Shown here in pieces: positions 8,728-16,717 of a stretch of 44,989 nucleotides of DNA (positions within the stretch are counted from its first letter, which is position 1; each line of letters begins with the position of its first letter). The notes under the pieces are model-generated. The model saw only the letters and a program-made list of their open reading frames with translations, did no database searches and was not told the origin of the DNA. The translations under genes were made by a program, and so were the position numbers. This DNA is from Thermoplasmata archaeon (GTDB taxonomy: Archaea > Thermoplasmatota > Thermoplasmata > Methanomassiliicoccales > Methanomethylophilaceae): assembly GCA_015063165.1 (NCBI GenBank), contig SUSZ01000014.1, positions 1 through 44,989 on the forward strand, given 5' to 3'.

Positions 8728-9671
8728 ACGTCACCAGGCTCGGAAGATATCGGCTCGTAGAGAGCGGTTCGTCCCTGAGGATAGAGCTCGGGAACGAGCA
8801 CAAGGTGCTCCTCACCTATCCGGGAGACGGCGAATACGACAGCGTGGAGAGCATCGGATTCGGCGACTGCGGCTGCGACCTTGTCGTCTCCGATAATACA
8901 AACGCGTTGAGCTGCGGCTTCTCCGAATTGTCTTTCGGAAGCACCTGGGGGGCAGCGATAGCCGTCGCCGACCTGCGCTCTGGGATCTGCAGAGCAGGAG
9001 CCGAGGGGTGCGAAGGAGAGGGGGAGGTGTCGCTCATCCTTCTGTTGGGCCCGGATTTCTCCATCTCCTCGATGGCAAGAGCTGGTATAACCTCGGTCGA
9101 GGCGATAACAGCGGTGATCCAGGACCTCAAGCTCAGGGACGGGGAGGGAAGATGCGGGTCCGGCACGAAGAACCTGAGAGTGGCCATCGTATCAGACAAG
9201 AAGTCCGAGATCCACCTCAGAGGAACGGGAAAACATTCCAAGATGGGCGAGATCATAGGCAGGACCGTATACGATGCGGTGATGGACTCCGCGATCAAGA
9301 ACGGCGTACAGCGCCCCGGCCCGGTGATGGCGGGGCTACTCTCCAGAGGATTCGACGAAGAGAGGATCAGGTCGATGCTCGGAATGACCGCTGAAGAGCT
9401 CGAGACGTTCGTCCGCAAGATGGATGACGACAACGTGAAAGCATGCTTCTCGTCGATCTCCCACCTGGAGGACGAGATCTCGTGGGGGCTTATCCCCGAA
9501 TCGGCAGGAAACGAGATCGGAAGGAGGGCCATAGCCGCCGTCCTGGGGGTCCAGCCATCCGAAGGCAATAGCCTCTCGGAATCGTTCCTGTTCGCTCTGA
9601 TCGAATATGGAAGCCGAAGTCATCCGCTGCATTTCACGACGGTCTGCGTGAGTCTTAAAGCTTCACTTTGA
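8724..9671 (+). CDS. Second CbiZ-family protein (diverged paralogue)
   Basis: This 315-residue product shares the CbiZ C-terminal core with its upstream neighbour: a strand LILLLGPDFS, the ARAGITSVEAITAVIQDL helix, then a GSGTKNLRVAIV strand and GTGKHSKMGEIIGRTVYDAV. The last block resembles the GTxTKxGExIGRAV region of CbiZ even more closely than the first gene does. The N-terminal half is shorter, and the C-terminal 100 residues (MLGMTAEELETF onward) are not recognised. The two genes overlap by 4 bases and are co-transcribed. They may form a heteromer or act on different corrinoids; both ideas are inference. Confidence 0.65.
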   Translation: MNVTRLGRYRLVESGSSLRIELGNEHKVLLTYPGDGEYDSVESIGFGDCGCDLVVSDNTNALSCGFSELSFGSTWGAAIAVADLRSGICRAGAEGCEGEGEVSLILLLGPDFSISSMARAGITSVEAITAVIQDLKLRDGEGRCGSGTKNLRVAIVSDKKSEIHLRGTGKHSKMGEIIGRTVYDAVMDSAIKNGVQRPGPVMAGLLSRGFDEERIRSMLGMTAEELETFVRKMDDDNVKACFSSISHLEDEISWGLIPESAGNEIGRRAIAAVLGVQPSEGNSLSESFLFALIEYGSRSHPLHFTTVCVSLKASL

Positions 9672-9716
9672 GCCTTTGCTCTAAAGTATTAGATTCAATC
9701 AAAACGATTACTACCT

Positions 9717-10532
9717 ATGAGCAGGGAATATCCGGTCAGAGCGACCATCAAGAGCAGGAAAAGCGTCCGCACGTTCGACGGCAAAGAGCTGACCGCCGAT
9801 GACCGCGAGAAGTTCGAGAACCATCTCGAGAACATCACCAACCCGTTCGCGCCAGTTGAGTTCCGTCTTCTGGACTGCGACAAGTACGGGATCGACAGCT
9901 CCGTCATCACCGGGGAGCGCGCCTACTTCGCAGCCAAGGTGAAGCCGGTGAAGAACTACGAGATAGCGGTAGGATACAGCTTCGAGGAGGCCTGCCTGTA
10001 CGCCAGATCCCTCAGGCTCGGAACGGTCATGCTGGCCGCCACATTCAGCCGCGACAAGGCCGAGGCGGCCATGGAACTGAAAGAGAAGGAGGTGCTCCCG
10101 GTGGTCAGCCCCATCGGCTACCCTGCAAAGAAGCGCTCCTTGAGGGAGACTGTCATGCGCAAGACCCTCGGCGCTGACGACCGCAAGGACTTCGACGATC
10201 TGTTCTTCAAGGATTCGTTCAAGAACGGCCTGGAGAAAGAGGACGCGGGAATCTACGGAGAGGCCCTGGAGATGGTGAGATGGGCCCCGTCGGCAGCCAA
10301 CAAGCAGCCCTGGCGCGTGGTGATAAAGGACGACATGGTCCATTTCTACGAGAAGCAGAGCATAAGGGAGAACATGCGCGGAGACGTCCAGAAGCTGGAT
10401 GTGGGGATAGCGCTATGCCATTTCGACCTGATGATGGAGTCATCCGAGAAGAAGGGGAGATTCGTGTTCGAGGATCCTGGGATCGAGACCCCGGACAATA
10501 CATCCTACATAGTCTCGTACAAGATCGAATGA
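9717..10532 (+). CDS. Nitroreductase-like flavoprotein
   Basis: This 271-residue protein matches the TM1586-type nitroreductase family (two tandem nitroreductase-like halves, usually FMN-binding). The N-terminal RKSVRTFDGKEL motif is typical. Near residue 190 comes MVRWAPSAANKQPWR, the phosphate/FMN-binding segment, and a final VGIALCHFDL helix follows. It is a single-gene unit with no strong Shine-Dalgarno before ATG 9717. The substrate cannot be told from sequence; family members reduce nitro compounds, quinones or flavins with NAD(P)H. Confidence 0.8.
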   Translation: MSREYPVRATIKSRKSVRTFDGKELTADDREKFENHLENITNPFAPVEFRLLDCDKYGIDSSVITGERAYFAAKVKPVKNYEIAVGYSFEEACLYARSLRLGTVMLAATFSRDKAEAAMELKEKEVLPVVSPIGYPAKKRSLRETVMRKTLGADDRKDFDDLFFKDSFKNGLEKEDAGIYGEALEMVRWAPSAANKQPWRVVIKDDMVHFYEKQSIRENMRGDVQKLDVGIALCHFDLMMESSEKKGRFVFEDPGIETPDNTSYIVSYKIE

Positions 10533-10611
10533 CTATGCCGGAGTGAACCCGGGACATAACCATTTTAACCAGCCTGCCGGCATCTTCCGAACAGATAGGG
10601 AGGACGGCAGG

Positions 10612-11753
10612 ATGATCTACGACCTGATGCACAAGGACACAGCTGTCCTGCGGATGAGGCTGAACGACGAAAGCGGGCTCATAGAATCCGTAGAGGACGT
10701 GCTCTCCTTGCGGCATCTCCCCGTAGGAACCTTCCAGAACGGCTTCCTCAACGGCACCGATCTCAAAAGTTGGTGGGCGAAGAGGTCCATTCCTGCCAGT
10801 CGCAGCGGGATAAAGGACGTCCTGTACAGGCTGGATATACCATGCACCACGGCTCTACTCTCCAGATGCTTCGGCCTCAGTCTTTCGGACCACTACTGGA
10901 TAAAGGAGTCTGGAAGCGAAATCCGGTGGGACGACATCAACTTCTTCGACAACAGCTTCTCCGAGGACCTCGGAGACCTCATGTTCGGGAACTGCCACGA
11001 GCTCGACATAGACCTGAACACTCCCGACAACACTTCGGACGGGGTTCTGAAGAAGAGATGGAAAGTAGTCGACGGCAGAAGATGCCTGATAAAGACCGGA
11101 GGCGGGGTGGCCATACAGGAGCCCTTCAACGAGGCCGTGGCTTCCTGCCTCATGGACGCGATGTCGATAGACCAGTCAAGTACGGGATCGTATGGTCGGA
11201 GGGACGTCCGTGCAGCATATGCTCCGACTTCATAGACAGGAGCACCGAGCTCGTCACTGCATCCAGTCTCCTCAAAGGATGCTCATCCAAGAAGGATTCC
11301 CTGTACGAACGCTATGTCGAAGAATGCTCGATGGCAGGGATCGACATCGTCCCGTTCCTTGACCGCATGATCGTGGTGGATTACATCATGGCCAACGGGG
11401 ACAGACATCTGAACAACTTCGGGCTAATCCGCGACCCGGATACGCTGGAGTTCCTAAGGCCGGCTCCCATATACGACACCGGAACATCCCTTGGATACGA
11501 CCTGCTCACGAAGGAGTTCCCGTACAGGATCAGCGAGGCTTCCAGGCCGTTCAAGAAGACGTTCGACGAACAGCTCGGCCTTGTCTCCAGCTTCGACTGG
11601 CTGGATCTCGACGACCTCGAGCGTTCCATTCCCGATGCGAAGAGGATACTGTCCACGGACGGGTTCCTCGACGTCGAACGCGTGGATGCCATAGTCCGGC
11701 TTCTGGAGAAGCGCATTTCCAGGCTTCGCAGCATCGCAAAAGACCGCTGCTGA
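10612..11753 (+). pseudogene. HipA-like kinase, frameshifted
   Basis: Two frames together encode one protein of about 380 residues resembling Firmicutes HipA-like kinases. The first frame (from ATG 10612, after a GGGAGG Shine-Dalgarno) gives the MHKDTAVLRMRL start, the HLPVGTFQNG and SRSGIKDVLYRL segments, and LSLSDHYWIK. The second frame, to 11753, gives the kinase core: MANGDRHLNNFGLIRD (catalytic DRHxxN) and APIYDTGTS (metal-binding D). The frames join near 11171-11173 (IDxPVKYG), where the second lies at -1 relative to the first. One lost C in a CCC run would explain this. It could be a true mutation, a sequencing error or, less likely, programmed frameshifting. No separate antitoxin gene adjoins it. 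A GTG at 10543 lies in frame upstream but does not extend the family match. Confidence 0.8.
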
Positions 11754-11841
11754 AGCTGGGAAATACCATCTATCTCTGGACGGGAATCATTCATTATAAA
11801 TCAGCAAAAGCAAAGAACGAACCCATCCCGCCATCCAATCA

Positions 11842-11848
11842 ATATATA
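11842..11848 (+). promoter_or_regulatory. TATA box of the DEAD-box helicase gene
   Basis: An ATATATA element lies about 80 bases before the helicase start, implying a 5' leader of roughly 50 bases. This gene is thus an exception to the short-leader pattern seen elsewhere in the window. Confidence 0.5.
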
Positions 11849-11922
11849 AGGTTAACACGATTCACGAATTCGAAAATCGAAAAGTTGTCTGTGTCAGTCG
11901 CAGGCAGTGATTCAGATCTGTG

Positions 11923-13341
11923 ATGTGTATGATCTCTAACTTCACTGAAATTGGAATACCCGAAGACATCGCGAAAGCTATGGACGACATGGGCTGGACA
12001 GAGCCCACACCTATTCAGATTCAATCCATACCCGTCGGTCTCGAGAGCATCGACATGTTCGCTCAGGCCCAGACCGGAACCGGAAAGACGGGAGCGTACG
12101 GCACCATCATCCTCGGAACCATCCCATCCGGAACCATGACCCCTTCCGCTATCGTGCTGGTCCCCACCAGGGAGCTGGCCAACCAGGTGTCCGGAGAGCT
12201 CACCAAGCTGTCCAAGTACACCGGGCACGTGTGCATCCCAATCTACGGAGGAGCCAGCATCGAGAAGCAGCTCGAGAAGCTCAAGAAAGGATGCGACATC
12301 GTCGTCGGTACCCCCGGACGTGTCAGAGACATGGTCACCAGGAAGGCTCTGAACCTCTCCGACATCAAGACCCTGGTCCTGGACGAAGCGGACAGGATGC
12401 TCGATATGGGATTCATCGAGGACATCGAGTTCATCCTGAAGGCCATGCCCAAGCAGAGGCACACCATGCTCTTCTCCGCCACCATGCAGGAGAACGTCAA
12501 GCAGCTGGCCTTCGACTACATGGTCAACCCCAAGGAGATCTCCGTCTCCCAGGACGAGGTCATCCTGGACCTCACCAAGCAGTACTACATCTCCGTCGGA
12601 AGGAGGAACAAGTCCTGGGCGCTGTGCAGGATCCTGGACATCGACCAGCCCAAGGCCATCATCTTCTGCCAGACGAAGAAGATGGTCGACGTCCTCGACG
12701 AGAGGCTCTCCGGCCTGGACTACCACGTGGAAGCCATCCACGGAGACATGCCCCAGTCCAAGAGGGAGAAGGTCATAAAGGACTTCAAGGAAGGGCGCAC
12801 CGACATCCTCATCGCCACCGACGTCGCAGCCAGAGGTCTCGACATAGACGACATCAACTACGTCATCAACTACGACATGCCCGACGACATCGACACCTAC
12901 ATCCACCGCATCGGAAGGACCGGCAGGGCAGGACGCGAGGGAACAGCCGTTTCGTTCGTCACCTCGGAGGAGGAGCACCTGGTCAAGGAGTTCCAGATGC
13001 GCATCGGAATCGACATCGAGAAGAGGAGCGTCCCCGAGGCCGAGCCCGGACAGAGGGACACCATCAAAAGGGTCGTCGACTACGACCAGATCTCCGACGT
13101 CTTCGGCATGTGCAAGTTCGAGGTCAACCTCGGGAAGAAGGACGGGTTCGGAAAGGTCTCCCTCGCCGACTTCATCATACGCAACGCGAGGGTGAGGGAC
13201 GTCTCCATCGGAAAGATCGAGATCGGACGCGAGTCCTCCATCGTCGAGGTCCACAAGGACTTCGGCAACAGGATGACCATGGACCTCACCAAATCCAGAT
13301 ACAACGGCAAGAAGGTCATGGTCCGCGTGATCCAGGACTGA
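11923..13341 (+). CDS. DEAD-box RNA helicase with DbpA-like RNA-binding tail
   Basis: This ATP-dependent RNA helicase of about 472 residues has all core motifs in order: the Q motif GWTEPTPIQIQ (residue 24 on), Walker A AQTGTGKT (about 49-56), PTRELANQ, TPGRVRD, DEAD, SAT, and HRIGRTGRAG near residue 330. After the second RecA domain the C-terminal 75 residues (GKKDGFGKVSLADFI onward) look like the DbpA RNA-binding domain. Likely roles are ribosome assembly or cold adaptation. GTG 11920, ATG 11923 and ATG 11929 are all in frame, and no Shine-Dalgarno decides between them. The leader of about 50 bases could carry temperature control, as in cold-shock genes, but I see no strong structure there. 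Confidence 0.9.
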   Translation: MCMISNFTEIGIPEDIAKAMDDMGWTEPTPIQIQSIPVGLESIDMFAQAQTGTGKTGAYGTIILGTIPSGTMTPSAIVLVPTRELANQVSGELTKLSKYTGHVCIPIYGGASIEKQLEKLKKGCDIVVGTPGRVRDMVTRKALNLSDIKTLVLDEADRMLDMGFIEDIEFILKAMPKQRHTMLFSATMQENVKQLAFDYMVNPKEISVSQDEVILDLTKQYYISVGRRNKSWALCRILDIDQPKAIIFCQTKKMVDVLDERLSGLDYHVEAIHGDMPQSKREKVIKDFKEGRTDILIATDVAARGLDIDDINYVINYDMPDDIDTYIHRIGRTGRAGREGTAVSFVTSEEEHLVKEFQMRIGIDIEKRSVPEAEPGQRDTIKRVVDYDQISDVFGMCKFEVNLGKKDGFGKVSLADFIIRNARVRDVSIGKIEIGRESSIVEVHKDFGNRMTMDLTKSRYNGKKVMVRVIQD

Positions 13342-13345
13342 TCGG

Positions 13346-13924
13346 ATGAACCCCCAGGTGCCGAACGCGCTGTCCATAGCGAGGCTCATCGGAGCCTTCG
13401 CCCTCGTGCTGACTGGCGGTCTGAACGAATGGTTCATCGCCGTATTCACGTTCTGCAGCGTCACCGATGTCCTGGACGGATACATAGCGAGGAAGTACGA
13501 TCTGTGCTCCGAATCGGGGGAGGTGATCGACAGCATCGCCGACTTCGCGGTCGTCCTGGCGATGCTGGCTGTCCTCATCCCCGCCCTGCCCTGGGATCCG
13601 TGGATGATCCATCTCATAGCGCTGATAGCGACCGTCCGCGGGGTCTCCCTGTGCATCGGTGCCATCAGATTCGGGAAGGCAGCCCTTCTCCACACCTATC
13701 TCAACAAGACCGCAGGCTTTCTCCTGCGCCTTTCCCCTTACTTCATACTGTTCTGCGATCTCGGCACCATCGTGGCCGTCGTCTGCACCGTATCCCTGGT
13801 CGGAGCGGTAGAGGACCTCGCCATCAACCTCCGCGCCGACAAGCTGGACCGCAACATCCGCTCATGCCTGGACCTCCTGCCTCGCAATAGGATGAAATAC
13901 GGCGGTACTGATGAACAGCCATGA
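13346..13924 (+). CDS. CDP-alcohol phosphatidyltransferase
   Basis: This membrane enzyme moves a phosphatidyl (archaetidyl) group from a CDP-activated lipid to an alcohol. Residues 43-68 contain the complete family motif: DVLDGYIAR, eight residues on a glycine, then two aspartates, i.e. D-x2-DG-x2-AR-x8-G-x3-D-x3-D. The protein has 192 residues with about five or six hydrophobic segments. It starts 4 bases after the helicase stop and overlaps the next gene by 4 bases (ATGA). The alcohol (glycerol phosphate, serine or inositol phosphate) cannot be read from the sequence. Confidence 0.85.
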   Translation: MNPQVPNALSIARLIGAFALVLTGGLNEWFIAVFTFCSVTDVLDGYIARKYDLCSESGEVIDSIADFAVVLAMLAVLIPALPWDPWMIHLIALIATVRGVSLCIGAIRFGKAALLHTYLNKTAGFLLRLSPYFILFCDLGTIVAVVCTVSLVGAVEDLAINLRADKLDRNIRSCLDLLPRNRMKYGGTDEQP

Positions 13925-15933
13925 CCATCCTTCTCACCAGATGTCCAAAATGCGACGAGAACTTCATGATGGCTGACACGGAGGAACACGAAGGCACCTG
14001 TATCCTCTGCGGCTGCATCAAGCCCTTCACCAAGGAGGAGCTCAGCGAAGCCGAGACGCGTCGCGACAAGCTCTCTGAAGAGTACATCTCCCGCATGCAG
14101 AGGGCGTACGAGGAGAAGGATACGGGAGCCATGACCACCCTGGCCGAGGAAGCGGCATCCAAGGGGGTCTCGTCCTGGTACGCCTGGTTCTTCATCGGCT
14201 GGTGCCACATGACCGAGGGGAAGATCGACAAGGCGTTCGACGACTTCGAGCTGGCGGTGGCCTTCCTGGACGAGGAGAGCTTCGACGAATTCTACGGATT
14301 GGTCACGGACACCTGCCTCGACTCCATCCTTGAGCGCTGCAGGAAGGGGGAGCCCTGGAGCGGGGACTGCATTTCGCTCCTTAAGTTCTCCAGCACCCTC
14401 GTGGACCGCTTCTCCGAGCTGATGGACTGCGGGTTCGAGGAGGACCTGATCACCAAGATCGGATATCTGGACGAGGAGATCGAGGACGACGCCACCTGCT
14501 TCTACCTCGCGTTCGAAGCCTCCAACATAGCTGTATGCTACTCGTGCGACAACATGTACATCCCGGAGCACCTGTCCGTCACGAGCAGCGCATCCTGGAC
14601 TGTCGACACGCTGTTCGGGAAGGCGAAGGAGGTCGGCGTCGCGAAGAACGTCGAGAGCATGTTCCCCCTGATGAAGGAGTTCCTTGAGAGGCTCCTCAAG
14701 ATTGAATCTGACATCTGCGGGGACTTCGGCGACGAGAAGATGGGGCTTCTCTGCGATTACTGGATCCAGGACCCCGGCGACGTGCACGAGGGGCACCTCG
14801 CGGACGCTTTCGAGAGCTTCGCCTCGTACATGGTCTCCAACGGCCGCAACAAGGGCCAGAAGAAGAAGATGGACGCCGCCCTGTCCGAATACGACAAGGC
14901 CATCAGGGAGGCCCTCACGGACGGAAGGCTGGACGAGATGGGCTCCGAAGAGGACGAGGACGCCGAGGAGTACGACTTCGAAGGAAGGGAGTGCCCCGAT
15001 TGCGGCAAATTCATCCCCAACGGCCCCGGAGGGATCCTGGAGTGCGAGTGCGGATTCAGGAGCAGGAACGTCACCAAAGCCATGCTGGACCTTCCCGAAG
15101 ACATCGGAGAGCTCGCAGGCATGGCGGAGAAGGCCCTCGACGGCGAGGATGCGGAGCTGCTGTTCAACCTGGGCTCCCGCATACTGACCGATGGGGAGGA
15201 GCCGATGGGATACCTCGCCGTAGCCCGCTCAATGGTGCTGGACGGAAGGCTCCCCGAATGCGTGGAGGTCCTTTCGGCCAGGTCCGCCAGCCTCTCCGGA
15301 AGGGAGGGGAGGATGTTCTACGACCGCACGCTGGACATAGTCGGAGAGGGCATAGCCAAGGCCTCCAGGGACGAGGACGTCCTGGCCATGATCGCCCTGC
15401 CCGTACTTGTGGACAACCTCGAGCGCGTGGAGGGCGGAAGGTTCCTCAGCGACCTCATGGACAGAGTCCTGGAGCTCGACGGCATGAAGACGCTGGCCAG
15501 CGCTTCGATAATGCCCTCGGGAATGATCAGGCTCATGACCGTGAATATGGAGAGGAACACCTCTCTGGAATCATGGAAGAGCCTCTGCCAGAAGTGCATC
15601 CCGTTCATGGAGAAGGCCGTTTCCAACCTGGAATCCCTGTCCGAGGACCCCGATGCCGTCCAGGAATCCGAGGACATCAAGAAGAACATCGACCTTGTGA
15701 GCCACCTTCTGCATGGGATCGAATCCAAGATCGAGTACGCCGGGCCTACCGTCGTGAAGAAGCTGGAGAAAGAATGGAGAGGAAAGGACGTGCAGGGCCT
15801 GTTCTCGGACATCATCCTAGCCAGCAAGTGGAAGGAGACGAAGCACCGCGCCGACTCCAAGGAGATGCTGGACGCGAAGAACGCCGTGGATGCGGCCCTC
15901 GTGGCGTACATGAAAGGCCCGGACTCAAAGTGA
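13921..15933 (+). CDS. Large zinc-ribbon protein of unknown function
   Basis: I do not recognise this 670-residue protein. It begins with a zinc-ribbon-like motif, CPKC at residues 8-11 and CILCGC near 31-36. A second ribbon (ECPDCGKF, then LECECGF) lies near residues 357-380. Between and after them the sequence is acidic and helical, with TPR-like stretches such as WYAWFFIGWCHMTEGKIDKA near residue 85, and with no signal peptide or membrane span. Its start overlaps the CDP-alcohol phosphatidyltransferase stop, so the two are probably made together. The two ribbons joined by helical repeats suggest a scaffold or a nucleic-acid/ribosome-associated protein; that is inference. It overlaps the convergent gene by 9 bases. 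Confidence 0.8.
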   Translation: MTILLTRCPKCDENFMMADTEEHEGTCILCGCIKPFTKEELSEAETRRDKLSEEYISRMQRAYEEKDTGAMTTLAEEAASKGVSSWYAWFFIGWCHMTEGKIDKAFDDFELAVAFLDEESFDEFYGLVTDTCLDSILERCRKGEPWSGDCISLLKFSSTLVDRFSELMDCGFEEDLITKIGYLDEEIEDDATCFYLAFEASNIAVCYSCDNMYIPEHLSVTSSASWTVDTLFGKAKEVGVAKNVESMFPLMKEFLERLLKIESDICGDFGDEKMGLLCDYWIQDPGDVHEGHLADAFESFASYMVSNGRNKGQKKKMDAALSEYDKAIREALTDGRLDEMGSEEDEDAEEYDFEGRECPDCGKFIPNGPGGILECECGFRSRNVTKAMLDLPEDIGELAGMAEKALDGEDAELLFNLGSRILTDGEEPMGYLAVARSMVLDGRLPECVEVLSARSASLSGREGRMFYDRTLDIVGEGIAKASRDEDVLAMIALPVLVDNLERVEGGRFLSDLMDRVLELDGMKTLASASIMPSGMIRLMTVNMERNTSLESWKSLCQKCIPFMEKAVSNLESLSEDPDAVQESEDIKKNIDLVSHLLHGIESKIEYAGPTVVKKLEKEWRGKDVQGLFSDIILASKWKETKHRADSKEMLDAKNAVDAALVAYMKGPDSK

Positions 15934-16680
15934 GACGTTCGGGTTCACATATCTTCCATGCCCTATGGTCGCCCTTCCGTACTGGATGGCGAACATGGGG
16001 CACCTATGGAGACAGGCCAGGCACATCGTGCACTTCTTTACCGTGATGACCGGCTTCCTGTTCTCCATCTTTATCACCCTTTCAGGACAGATGAACCTGC
16101 ATTCGCCGCATCCGTCGCACATCCCGGTGACCCAGAACATCTTGGTCTTCTGAAGGCCGTATATCGAATACAGAGGCTTCGCCATGAGCGGGGAGGTCGA
16201 GTCTGGCATCTTGCACTTCCTGCGCTCCTTGACGCCTTCCAGGACGTCCTCCGTCATGGGAACGGCTTCTTCCAGAACCTTGTCGACCTTGCTCTTGTCG
16301 GAGAGGTCCTGTATGGGCGTCCATGTGTACGGCATCACCACACGGTACATCCCGTCCACTCTGATCCCCTTTGACGAGAGCGCCTTCTCGGCCATGCCTC
16401 CCGCGTTGCCAGGAGACATCCCGCAGGTGACCGCTACGAAGACGTAAGTGTCGGAGACTATAGTGATATCCGCCTTGTCCAAGAAATCGAGGACTATAGT
16501 GGGAAGTCCAGAGAAGTACACCGGGAACACGAATCCCAGAGGCTCTCCTTCGGGAACAGAGAATCTGGCCCCCTTCTCCCTGAGACAGCGATCCATCCTA
16601 ATAACGGAGCCGCACCCAGCCTCGGACAGCCTCTCGGCGAGGTACAGCGAGTTTCCGGTGGCGGAGAAGCAGAACAACAT
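15925..16680 (-). CDS. Flavodoxin-ferredoxin fusion (EFR1 type)
   Basis: This 251-residue protein joins an N-terminal flavodoxin-like domain to a C-terminal 2[4Fe-4S] ferredoxin. The first starts with MLFCFSATGNSLYLAERL, where the SATGNS loop binds FMN phosphate. The ferredoxin carries CDGCGECRFICP near residue 187 and CTMCLACLHRCP near residue 217. It is a small electron carrier of the EFR1 family common in anaerobes, probably passing low-potential electrons to an unknown partner. It lies downstream of valS, separated by a hairpin terminator at 16695-16708. No Shine-Dalgarno or clear TATA box is visible, so its expression may depend on read-through. Confidence 0.85.
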   Translation of the reverse strand: MLFCFSATGNSLYLAERLSEAGCGSVIRMDRCLREKGARFSVPEGEPLGFVFPVYFSGLPTIVLDFLDKADITIVSDTYVFVAVTCGMSPGNAGGMAEKALSSKGIRVDGMYRVVMPYTWTPIQDLSDKSKVDKVLEEAVPMTEDVLEGVKERRKCKMPDSTSPLMAKPLYSIYGLQKTKMFWVTGMCDGCGECRFICPERVIKMENRKPVITVKKCTMCLACLHRCPMFAIQYGRATIGHGRYVNPNVSL

Positions 16681-16694
16681 GAAAGAAGAAAGAA

Positions 16695-16708
16695 CCGGCC
16701 GAAGCCGG
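16695..16708 (-). terminator. UUCG-loop terminator after valS
   Basis: On the minus strand CCGGC and GCCGG flank a TTCG tetraloop, then comes a pyrimidine-rich tract TTCTTTCTTCTTTC. A C(UUCG)G loop is exceptionally stable. It sits between valS and the flavodoxin-ferredoxin gene. Confidence 0.65.
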
Positions 16709-16717
16709 CTTTTGGTT

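Noticed and set aside
10612-11753. Programmed -1 frameshifting in the HipA-like gene
   Set aside because: There is no clear slippery heptamer or downstream pseudoknot at 11165-11180. Loss of one C from a CCC run is simpler.
11839-13695. A 618-codon open frame on the minus strand
   Set aside because: It mirrors the helicase and lipid-synthase genes, is rich in low-complexity acidic codons and shows no family motif. It is the complement shadow of GC-rich coding DNA.
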